DNA of 6,422 nt from Candidatus Woesearchaeota archaeon (GTDB lineage: Archaea > Nanobdellota > Nanobdellia > SCGC-AAA011-G17 > VGLX01): positions 1-6,422 of the forward strand of contig VGLX01000080.1 of the NCBI GenBank assembly GCA_016866645.1, given 5' to 3'. The position numbers were made by a program, and so were the translations under genes. Each line of letters opens with the position of its first letter. Positions within the stretch are counted from its first letter, which is position 1. Of this stretch, positions 1 through 5,623 are shown piece by piece. A model generated the notes under the pieces. It searched no databases and had not been told where the DNA came from. It saw only the letters and a program-made list of their open reading frames with translations.

Positions 1-82
1 AGCCCCATATATAAAAAATATCCCCGTCTATAAATGAAATAAAAAAACTGGGGCGGGAAAAAAAAATGCGACGTGACAATAA
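1..82 (+). promoter_or_regulatory. AT-rich leader with candidate archaeal TATA boxes
   Basis: This is the only non-coding stretch before the operon. Two TATA-like elements are visible: an ATATATAAAAAATA run at 7-20 and TATAAATG at 29-36. If the second is the TATA box, transcription would start roughly 25 bases downstream, near 55-60, leaving a leader of about 25 bases before the ATG at 83. The first would give a longer leader. No convincing purine-rich BRE precedes 29-36. G/C clusters (CCCC at 3-6 and 22-25, GGGGCGGG at 50-57) bracket the AT-rich core, and GCCCC at 2-6 can pair with GGGGC at 50-54. The promoter role is inferred from position and composition only. Confidence 0.4.
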
Positions 83-1297
83 ATGAAAGTTTTGATGTTC
101 GGCTGGGAATTCCCACCAGTAAGCACCGGAGGGCTAGGCACAGCCTGTTACGGCCTCACTAAAGGCCTCTGCCTCAACGGCGCAAAAATAACATTCGTTC
201 TACCCAAATTCACCTCGGAAAACGCAGAATACGTAAGGATAATCATCGCAGACAAAGTCCTAAGCACCATGAACGTCATAGGAATAAACTCTGCACTAGT
301 CCCATACGTGAGCTCATCAGGCTACCAGCAGATGCTCCAGCAAAAAGTATCCTACGGCGGAAAAACAGCAGACGCCCAGCTATACGGCTGGGACCTGTTT
401 GAAGAAGTCAACAGGTTCGCCCAAAAAGCAAAGCTCATAGCAGCAAACGAAGACTTCGACGTCATACACTGCCACGACTGGATGACATTCCTAGCAGGGA
501 TAGAAGCCAAGAAAGCATCAGGAAAAAAACTCGTAGTCCAGGTCCACGCGACAGAATTCGACCGAACAGGAGGCCACGGAGTCAACCAATACGTATACGA
601 CATAGAAAGATCAGGGATGCACTTCGCAGACAGGATAATAGCAGTAAGCGGATTCACAAAAAACATGATAGTCCAGCATTACGGGATATCACCAGATAAA
701 GTAGACGTCGTATACAACGCAGTAGAAAGAACCAACTACATGCCGAACACTTTCAAGATTAGCAAGAGCGATAAAGTAGTCCTATTCCTCGGAAGGGTGA
801 CACTGCAAAAAGGCCCGGAATACTTCCTATACGCAGCCAAGAAAGTCTTGCAGCACAACAAGAATGTCAAATTCATAATGGCAGGCAACGGCGACATGCT
901 CCACAAGATGATAGAGCTGGCAGCGCATCTCGGCATAGCAGACAAGGTACTATTCACCGGAGGGGTGAAAGGCAACCAAGTCGACGACCTGTACAAGTCG
1001 GCAGACCTTTACGTCATGCCGTCGGTATCAGAGCCTTTCGGGATCACGCCATTAGAATCATTGAGGAACGGCACACCGGCCATAATCTCAAAAACGTCAG
1101 GCGTTTCAGAAATACTGAAGCACGCATTAAAAGTAGACTTCTGGGACATAGACGAACTCGCCAACAAGATCCTAAGCGTGCTCAACTACAGGGTATTGCA
1201 CGAAACGCTAAGCACTCACGGAGTCATGGAGATAGAAAAATACACGTGGGACAGGTCAGCCAAAGAAGTGCTAAACGTCTACCAGAGGTGCTTCTAA
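83..1297 (+). CDS. GT4/GT5-type glycosyltransferase, glycogen-synthase-like
   Basis: A predicted cytoplasmic retaining glycosyltransferase with the GT-B fold, 404 aa, probably adding glucose from a nucleotide sugar to an alpha-glucan. The N-terminal acceptor domain opens with FGWEFPP (residues 6-12) and a glycine-rich STGGLGT loop (14-20), the counterpart of the KTGGL loop of bacterial GlgA. HCHDW (129-133) is a typical glycogen-synthase motif. The C-terminal donor domain has FLGR (235-238, R238), QKG (K243) and the EX7E motif with E317 and E325 in SEPFGITPLE. It is shorter than bacterial GlgA (about 480 aa) and closer to archaeal GT4 proteins. There is no signal peptide or membrane segment. 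The ATG at 83 is the only good start: an in-frame TAA lies directly before it, and a weak GTGA stands at 73-76. It heads the operon, and the next gene starts at the base after its stop. The exact donor (UDP- or ADP-glucose) and acceptor cannot be read from sequence; a trehalose or other glucosyl product is a less likely alternative. Confidence 0.88.
   Translation: MKVLMFGWEFPPVSTGGLGTACYGLTKGLCLNGAKITFVLPKFTSENAEYVRIIIADKVLSTMNVIGINSALVPYVSSSGYQQMLQQKVSYGGKTADAQLYGWDLFEEVNRFAQKAKLIAANEDFDVIHCHDWMTFLAGIEAKKASGKKLVVQVHATEFDRTGGHGVNQYVYDIERSGMHFADRIIAVSGFTKNMIVQHYGISPDKVDVVYNAVERTNYMPNTFKISKSDKVVLFLGRVTLQKGPEYFLYAAKKVLQHNKNVKFIMAGNGDMLHKMIELAAHLGIADKVLFTGGVKGNQVDDLYKSADLYVMPSVSEPFGITPLESLRNGTPAIISKTSGVSEILKHALKVDFWDIDELANKILSVLNYRVLHETLSTHGVMEIEKYTWDRSAKEVLNVYQRCF
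1285..1290 (+). promoter_or_regulatory. Shine-Dalgarno site for the GH57 gene
   Basis: GAGGTG, matching six bases of the archaeal GGAGGTGAT consensus, lies inside the last codons of the upstream glycosyltransferase (Arg402-Cys403), 7 bases before the ATG at 1298. It fixes the start of the GH57 gene and implies translational coupling across the abutting TAA-ATG junction. Confidence 0.7.
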
Positions 1298-2527
1298 ATG
1301 GTCAGCGTGTGCTTCTACTTCCAAGTGCACCAGCCTTACAGGATAAAAAGGTACTCCGTGTTCAACATAGGAAAAGACCACAACTACTTCAACGACGTCA
1401 CAGACACAGACCTCAACAACAAGAAAATAATTGACAAAGTCGCGAAGAAATGTTACTTACCGACGAACAAATTAATCCTGGACTTGATACACAGGGCGAG
1501 AGGAAAGTTCAAAGTAGCTTATAGCATAACAGGATCGGCATTAGACCAGTTCGAAGAATACGCGCCTAGCGTCTTAGACAGCTTCAAGGCGCTAGCAGAC
1601 ACTGGCTGCGTAGAGTTCCTGAACGAGACCCACAACCACTCATTATCAAGCCTTTACTCAAAAAAAGAGTTCAAAGACCAAGTAAGCCTGCATAAGAGGC
1701 GCATAAAAAAGCTCTTCAAATGCGACACGAAAGTCTTCAGAAACACAGAGCTATTATACAACAACGACATTGCGAAGCAAGTCAAAGAGCTAGGCTACGA
1801 AGCTATGATAACAGAAGGCGCAGACCACATCCTCGGATGGAGGTCTCCGAACTTCGTTTACAAAGCCAAAGACGTAGACTTGAAACTTTTATTGAAAAAC
1901 TATAAGCTCAGCGACGACGTAGCTTTCAGGTTCTCAGAAAGGTCATGGAAGGAATGGCCGCTGAAATCCGAGAAGTTCGCCCGCTGGGTAGGCGCAGTTA
2001 ATGGGAACGGGAACTTAGTCAACCTCTTCATGGACTACGAGACTTTCGGCGAGCACCAATGGGAAGACACAGGAATATTCAAGTTCTTAGAGCAGCTGCC
2101 TTTCGAGATATTAAAGCATCCTGATAATAATTTCAAAACCCCTAGCGAGGCTATAAAATCTTATCCCGTAGTAGGGGAGCTAGACATACCATGGGTCGTC
2201 TCATGGGCGGACGTAGAAAGGGACGCTAGCGCTTGGCTGGGCAACCAGATGCAGAGGTCAGCGATACAAGAGCTTTACATGGTAGAAGACGCTGTGAAGC
2301 AGTCAAAAGACCCTCAGCTCCTCAAAGACTGGAGAAGGATGACCACCTCAGACCACTTCTATTACATGTGCACGAAATGGTTCGCAGACGGAGACGTCCA
2401 TAAATACTTCAACCCTTACGACACGCCTTATGACGCATTCATAAGCTTCATGAACGTAATGAACGACTTGAAATCGAGACTGGAACAGGGGGGAGAAAAC
2501 AATGAAGGTGTACGAATACAAGTATAG
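1298..2527 (+). CDS. GH57 family alpha-amylase-type glycoside hydrolase
   Basis: A predicted intracellular alpha-glucan hydrolase or transferase of family GH57, 409 aa, without a signal peptide, so its substrate should be a cytoplasmic glycogen-like polymer. All five GH57 conserved regions can be placed: HQP at 11-13; THNHSL at 111-116; VFRNTELLYN at 146-155 with the nucleophile E151; FMDYETFGEH at 244-253 with the acid/base D246; and a C-terminal MTTSDHFYYM at 348-357. The FRNTEL and MDYETFGEH forms fit the archaeal alpha-amylase subgroup (MJ1611-like, from memory) better than the longer GH57 branching enzymes or 4-alpha-glucanotransferases. Activity within GH57 is hard to assign by motif, so debranching, branching or transferase activity remains possible. 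The start is set by the GAGGTG at 1285-1290. The 3' end overlaps the next gene by 26 bases, so the last residues (about 402-409) are shared DNA and probably not structurally essential. Confidence 0.88.
   Translation: MVSVCFYFQVHQPYRIKRYSVFNIGKDHNYFNDVTDTDLNNKKIIDKVAKKCYLPTNKLILDLIHRARGKFKVAYSITGSALDQFEEYAPSVLDSFKALADTGCVEFLNETHNHSLSSLYSKKEFKDQVSLHKRRIKKLFKCDTKVFRNTELLYNNDIAKQVKELGYEAMITEGADHILGWRSPNFVYKAKDVDLKLLLKNYKLSDDVAFRFSERSWKEWPLKSEKFARWVGAVNGNGNLVNLFMDYETFGEHQWEDTGIFKFLEQLPFEILKHPDNNFKTPSEAIKSYPVVGELDIPWVVSWADVERDASAWLGNQMQRSAIQELYMVEDAVKQSKDPQLLKDWRRMTTSDHFYYMCTKWFADGDVHKYFNPYDTPYDAFISFMNVMNDLKSRLEQGGENNEGVRIQV
2488..2495 (+). promoter_or_regulatory. Strong Shine-Dalgarno for the first small paralogue
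   Basis: GGGGGGAG lies within the end of the GH57 gene, six bases before the ATG at 2502. It supports a real start at 2502 despite the 26-base overlap with the upstream gene. Confidence 0.65.
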
Positions 2528-2810
2528 GGTTACCGACGCAACACCTAGTGAGTACTTCTACGTGAAGGATGGGCCTGTTGTGAAAAACCTGGTAGAGCTG
2601 GCCAAGGCCTTGAAAGAGATGAAGCCGACAGTTTTCGAATACCACAACAACAGGAATAAGAACGACTTCAGCGAATGGGTAAGGAACTGCATAAAAGACG
2701 TGGTCCTAGCCGATAAGATGGCAAGGATAGTGATGAAAGACAAGACCGAAATACTAGTCTTAAGGCGATTATTCGAGCTAAGCGAGAAATCACAAGAGAT
2801 GGACTGCTAA
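2502..2810 (+). CDS. Small DUF5752-like protein, minimal form (paralogue 1)
   Basis: A 102-aa protein of unknown function and the simplest of three tandem paralogues. The shared core covers roughly residues 18-74: a YFYxxDG strand/turn (18-24), a helix with KNLVELAKAL (28-37), then an F-x-[YH]-H segment (F45, H48), KNDF (53-56), W59 and an I-x-D-x-x-L-A ending (I64, D66, L69, A70). I believe this is the DUF5752 family, but the name comes from memory. About 46% of a 56-residue core matches the second copy by my hand alignment. After the core is a short helix (about 82-98) with hydrophobic residues I84, L87, L90/F91 in a loose heptad pattern, which could form a coiled coil. There is no signal, membrane segment or recognisable catalytic motif. 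It overlaps the GH57 gene by 26 bases and its TAA shares one base with the next ATG. Its role is probably linked to the flanking glucan enzymes; regulation or scaffolding is inference. Confidence 0.8.
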   Translation: MKVYEYKYRVTDATPSEYFYVKDGPVVKNLVELAKALKEMKPTVFEYHNNRNKNDFSEWVRNCIKDVVLADKMARIVMKDKTEILVLRRLFELSEKSQEMDC

Positions 2811-3391
2811 TGACCCTGAAATACAGGAAGATAATATCCGAGGTTGACTCGAACCATTACTTCTACTTAAGTGACGGCCGGGCTTTGAAAAGCTTAAGAG
2901 AATTAGCAGAAGCCTTGGAAGACATGAGCGAGGAAACATTCAGGCACCACGTGAACTCTGAAAAGAACGACTTCGCCAACTGGATAAGGGATGTAATCAC
3001 AGACGAAGAGCTAGCCCATAGTTTAGTCCATATTGAAGATAAAGAGAAGATTTTGAAAAAGATAAGCCATAGGCTTTCAAAAGCTGAAAGGAAGCTGAGA
3101 AAAGGGATAATCCATAGGCTGTTCAGAACAAGCACCAACCATGAACAAGAAGCAGGATCTGCTAAGACACTGCAAGTGCCTCATCCATCAGCAGAACAGC
3201 CGAAACCTGAGCCTGCCCAACAACCGGCGCCTCAGCAGCAACCAGCTCAAGAGGGGCCAAAAACCCTAAAACTGCTGAAGGGAAATATTTTTAAGCATTT
3301 ATTACTAGGAATTATTATCGGATCAGGGGTCATAGTACTGTTATACTTAGCATATTACCTGTTACGATCCTACAATGGGATAAAATTTTAG
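2810..3391 (+). CDS. DUF5752-like protein with C-terminal membrane anchor (paralogue 2)
   Basis: A 193-aa protein of unknown function with a clear modular layout. Residues about 17-72 are the shared core, with YFYLSDG (17-23), KSLRELAEAL (27-36), F44, H47, KNDFANW (52-58) and D65-L68-A69. About 75-100 is a charged helix with L82, I85, L89, A92 and L96 in heptad register, a possible coiled coil. About 115-150 is a Pro/Gln/Ala-rich, probably disordered linker. About 163-185 is one strongly hydrophobic segment (LLLGIIIGSGVIVLLYLAYYLL), followed by a short polar end. With no N-terminal signal, the likely topology is tail-anchored with the core in the cytoplasm, which would bring the domain, and perhaps glucan enzymes, to the membrane. 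The ATG at 2810 overlaps the preceding TAA by one base. Upstream Shine-Dalgarno similarity is weak (AGAGATGG at 2795-2802), so translation probably depends on coupling. The core is about 66% identical to paralogue 3 by hand alignment. Confidence 0.82.
   Translation: MTLKYRKIISEVDSNHYFYLSDGRALKSLRELAEALEDMSEETFRHHVNSEKNDFANWIRDVITDEELAHSLVHIEDKEKILKKISHRLSKAERKLRKGIIHRLFRTSTNHEQEAGSAKTLQVPHPSAEQPKPEPAQQPAPQQQPAQEGPKTLKLLKGNIFKHLLLGIIIGSGVIVLLYLAYYLLRSYNGIKF
2946..2983 (+). repeat. 38-base direct repeat, copy A
   Basis: This stretch of paralogue 2, coding for residues around HVNSEKNDFANW, is identical base for base to 3612-3649 in paralogue 3. The flanking codons differ at many synonymous sites. 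Copy spacing is 666 bases. Confidence 0.9.
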
Positions 3392-3397
3392 GAGTGA
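3391..3397 (+). promoter_or_regulatory. Shine-Dalgarno for the third small paralogue
   Basis: GGAGTGA, a near match to GGAGGTGA, begins on the last base of the upstream TAG stop codon and ends six bases before the ATG at 3404. It decides the start of the next gene: the Lys-rich N-terminal tail is translated, rather than translation starting at the internal Met38. Confidence 0.75.
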
Positions 3398-3403
3398 AAA
3401 CAA

Positions 3404-3766
3404 ATGCCAAAAAAAGCAGCTGAGAAAAAAGAAAGTGCAAAGACAACATCTGCATCAACAAAAGCCAGCGCGCCATCTCAGAAAGCAAAAGGAATCTTAA
3501 GAGAAGTGGCTGAGATGGACAGGTGCTTTTGGATGTGCGACGGCCAAGTGCTTAAAAGCCTGAGAGAACTGGCAAGCTCTTTGAAGAGCATGAACGACGA
3601 CACGTTCAGATACCACGTGAACTCTGAAAAGAACGACTTCGCCAACTGGGTAAAAGAAGTAATAGGCGACGAAGAACTGGCAAGAAGCCTGTCAAGAGAC
3701 AGAGCACAGATGCTGAACGACGTCAAGAAAAGAATAGCACTTCTTGAAAGCCAACTTAAGAAATAA
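3404..3766 (+). CDS. DUF5752-like protein with lysine-rich N-terminal tail (paralogue 3)
   Basis: A 120-aa protein of unknown function. Residues 1-30 form a low-complexity, probably disordered tail with eight Lys, seven Ala and eight Ser/Thr against two Glu, resembling basic tails that bind polyanions or partner proteins. The shared core covers about 41-96: CFWMCDG (41-47), KSLRELASSL (51-60), F68, H71, KNDFANW (76-82) and D89-L92-A93. The aromatic YFY of the other copies is CFW here. A C-terminal helix with L104, V107, I111, L114 and L118 has good heptad spacing and could pair with the equivalent helices of the other paralogues. The start follows a strong Shine-Dalgarno at 3391-3397. It lies 12 bases after paralogue 2 and 27 bases before the GT3 glycogen synthase, so coexpression with both is likely. 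No catalytic motif is recognisable. Confidence 0.82.
   Translation: MPKKAAEKKESAKTTSASTKASAPSQKAKGILREVAEMDRCFWMCDGQVLKSLRELASSLKSMNDDTFRYHVNSEKNDFANWVKEVIGDEELARSLSRDRAQMLNDVKKRIALLESQLKK
3612..3649 (+). repeat. 38-base direct repeat, copy B
   Basis: This stretch is identical to 2946-2983, in the same reading frame and same orientation, and lies in the most conserved part of the shared core domain. Paralogue 1 has only a diverged version near 2641-2679. Confidence 0.9.
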
Positions 3767-3780
3767 GGAACTTTCAAACA

Positions 3781-3787
3781 AAGGATC
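3781..3787 (+). promoter_or_regulatory. Weak Shine-Dalgarno for the GT3 gene
   Basis: AAGGATC lies six bases before the ATG at 3794 in a 27-base gap that shows no TATA box or T-rich terminator. The gene is therefore probably read from the upstream operon transcript. Confidence 0.4.
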
Positions 3788-3793
3788 AGAAAA

Positions 3794-5575
3794 ATGGAAC
3801 TGAAACCTAAAGCAGACTACTTATTTGAGTGTTCATGGGAAGTCTGCAACAAAGTAGGTGGAATATATACAGTAATAGTCTCCAAAGCGAGACTGATGAA
3901 GAAGTATTACAAGAACTATTTCTTAGTCGGACCTTACTTTGAAGAGCAGGCCAGGTTTGACTGCGAGCAGATGCCTCCGCCTCAAGAATTCAAAGAGGCA
4001 TTCCAGGCTTTAGAGAAGGAAGGGATAAAATGCCATTTTGGCGAGTGGAACATCAAAGGCAAGCCTAAACTCATCCTGATAGACTTTAAAGGCATTATAG
4101 AGCGCAAAAACGAGTTCAAGACGAAATACTGGGAAGACTTCAAGATAGACTCCTTAAGCTCAGAATGGTCATTCGAAGAGCCATTAGTATGGGCTACAGC
4201 AGTAGGGATGATGCTTGAGAAGATAAGGCCTGCATTAGGCCAGCAGAAAGTCATGGCTCACTTCCACGAATGGCTGGCAGGGTTCTCAATCCTTTATCTG
4301 AAATCCAAAAAGATTGACATAAAAACTGCCTTCACAACACACGCGACCATGCTTGGAAGGGCGTTAGCAGGGAACAACCGGGATTTCTACTCAGAGCTTA
4401 AAACCTTAAAGCCTGAAGAGGAAGCTTACAGGTTCAACGTACAAGACAAGTACCTGACAGAGAAAGCATGCATATTCAACGCTGACATGGCAACTACCGT
4501 CTCTGAAATAACAGGATTAGAGATTGAATACTTGATAGGCAAGAAGCCAGACATGCTCTTACTGGAAGGATTAGACAGCATGGACTTCCCGACTCATGAG
4601 GAAGCAGCTATAATGCACAAAGACAACAAGAGAAGGGTTTACGAGTTCATAAAATACTTCTTCTTCCCATACTACCATTTCGACCTGGAAAACACGCTGA
4701 TATTCTTCACCGCAGCAAGGTACGAGTTCAGGAACAAAGGGTTCGACATCTTCATAAAATCTTTAGGCAAGCTTAACGAGCACCTGAAAAAATCCGGATC
4801 GAGAAAAACAGTGCTAGCTTTCTTCTTCGTACCAAGGGAGACTTACGGTATCAAGATGGAATTATCAGAGAACAAAGTGACGTTCCACCAGATAAAAGAG
4901 CTGGTAGAAGAGAACGCTGAAAAAATAGAAGAAACGCTGATGTATGACATAATCGTCTCGCCAGACATAGAGCACAGCCACGGCGAATTATTCAACAAGA
5001 CATCATTGGGCAAGATTGAGAGGCTGAAGTACAAGTTCAAGAGGCAGACCAGGCCTATGCTGACCACTCATAACCTGCCTGATGAGCAGAATGATGCTAT
5101 ACTGAAAACTTGCGCAGAAAACGGCTTGCTGAACAGGGAAGAAGACAGGGTAAAGATTGTAGACTACCCGATATACCTCACAGGCGTTGACGGCCTTTTA
5201 GACATGGGGTATTATGACATCATAACAGCGAGCCATCTCGGAGTCTTCCCGAGCTATTACGAGCCATGGGGCTACACGCCGCTAGAGACCGCATCTTTAA
5301 GCGTGCCGGCATTGACCACGGACTTGGCTGGCTTCGGAAAATTCGTGCTCTCGAAAAACATCAAAGACGGCGTGTTCGTGCTTAAAAGGTTCAACAGGCC
5401 GGAGCAAGAAGTGATAGAGTCTTTCACCAAGATGATGATGGACTTCTGCAACTTATCAAAACAGCAGCGAGTGCAGCAGAAGATAAACGCTAAGATAGTA
5501 TCACAGCTAGCAGACTGGAGAGAGTTCGTCACGCTCTACATCGAAGCGCATAACAAAGCATTCGAAAAACAGTAA
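3794..5575 (+). CDS. GT3 family (eukaryotic GYS-type) glycogen synthase
   Basis: A predicted glycogen synthase of family GT3, 593 aa, extending alpha-1,4-glucan chains; the family normally uses UDP-glucose. Hallmarks are SWEVCNKVGGIYTV (14-27), the nucleotide-sugar loop; HFHEWLAG (156-163); TTHATMLGR (181-189); ADMATTVSEIT (230-240); R309 and K315 in AARYEFRNKG, equivalent to the donor-binding Arg and Lys of yeast Gsy2; and FPSYYEPWGYTPLE (485-498) with E490 and E498, the acid pair of the EX7E motif. It lacks the phosphorylated N- and C-terminal extensions of animal and fungal enzymes (about 700 aa). The Arg cluster that senses glucose-6-phosphate is mostly absent before DW (574-575), where Lys, Asn and Ile stand. 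The usual PNGL motif reads LEGLD at 257-261. It is soluble, with no signal. It is the last gene of the probable operon and lies 48 bases before gap. The family assignment is firm; donor choice and regulation are inferred. Confidence 0.95.
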   Translation: MELKPKADYLFECSWEVCNKVGGIYTVIVSKARLMKKYYKNYFLVGPYFEEQARFDCEQMPPPQEFKEAFQALEKEGIKCHFGEWNIKGKPKLILIDFKGIIERKNEFKTKYWEDFKIDSLSSEWSFEEPLVWATAVGMMLEKIRPALGQQKVMAHFHEWLAGFSILYLKSKKIDIKTAFTTHATMLGRALAGNNRDFYSELKTLKPEEEAYRFNVQDKYLTEKACIFNADMATTVSEITGLEIEYLIGKKPDMLLLEGLDSMDFPTHEEAAIMHKDNKRRVYEFIKYFFFPYYHFDLENTLIFFTAARYEFRNKGFDIFIKSLGKLNEHLKKSGSRKTVLAFFFVPRETYGIKMELSENKVTFHQIKELVEENAEKIEETLMYDIIVSPDIEHSHGELFNKTSLGKIERLKYKFKRQTRPMLTTHNLPDEQNDAILKTCAENGLLNREEDRVKIVDYPIYLTGVDGLLDMGYYDIITASHLGVFPSYYEPWGYTPLETASLSVPALTTDLAGFGKFVLSKNIKDGVFVLKRFNRPEQEVIESFTKMMMDFCNLSKQQRVQQKINAKIVSQLADWREFVTLYIEAHNKAFEKQ

Positions 5576-5623
5576 TCCGAGGCATATTCGCTATCTAAAA
5601 ATAATAAAGAGGAGGTTATTAAG
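5576..5623 (+). promoter_or_regulatory. Intergenic gap with strong Shine-Dalgarno before gap
   Basis: GGAGGT at 5611-5616, within GGAGGTTAT (eight of nine bases of the archaeal consensus), lies seven bases before the ATG at 5624. It is the strongest ribosome site in the window and fits a highly expressed glycolytic gene. An AT-rich TCTAAAAATAATAAA at 5594-5608 could be a TATA-like element, but it lies too close to the start for a leadered transcript, so the gene may instead be read through or use a promoter inside the GT3 gene. There is no T-run terminator on this strand. Confidence 0.6.

Larger units (their letters stand above)
83..5575 (+). other. Probable alpha-glucan metabolism operon
   Basis: Six genes on one strand are separated by 0, -26, -1, +12 and +27 bases, with no internal terminator-like T-run or clear promoter seen in the gaps. 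The order is GT4/GT5 glycosyltransferase, GH57 glycosidase, three DUF5752-like paralogues, GT3 glycogen synthase. Start-stop overlaps and Shine-Dalgarno sites within upstream genes point to coupled translation. Whether gap at 5624 belongs to the same transcript is open. Confidence 0.75.

Noticed and set aside
66..86. Six-codon open frame ATG...TGA whose stop overlaps the first start codon (ATGA), a possible leader peptide
   Set aside because: No ribosome site precedes it, it may lie close to the transcript start, and a six-codon frame arises easily by chance.
352..666. 104-codon open frame on the minus strand
   Set aside because: It is antisense to the conserved glycosyltransferase, with an atypical composition rich in Ser, Trp and Pro.
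1246..1434. 62-codon + strand frame across the junction of the first two genes
   Set aside because: It is out of frame with two well-supported genes and its Arg/Gln-rich low-complexity product has no family resemblance.
3067..3121. Short repeat CCATAGGCT at 3067-3075 and 3113-3121
   Set aside because: Nine bases twice within a coding region reflects similar His-Arg-Leu codons and shows no wider repeat structure.
2502..3766. Small paralogues as glycogenin-like self-glucosylating primers
   Set aside because: They are far smaller than glycogenin, show no GT8 or DxD motif, and the aromatic Tyr pair in copies 1 and 2 is not kept in copy 3.
2502..3766. Small gene cluster as a toxin-antitoxin or defence module
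   Set aside because: All three are paralogues of one domain, lack nuclease or DNA-binding motifs, and are embedded in a metabolic operon.
5594..5608. AT-rich stretch before gap as an archaeal terminator
   Set aside because: Archaeal terminators are T-rich on the coding strand; this stretch is A-rich and lies just before the ribosome site.
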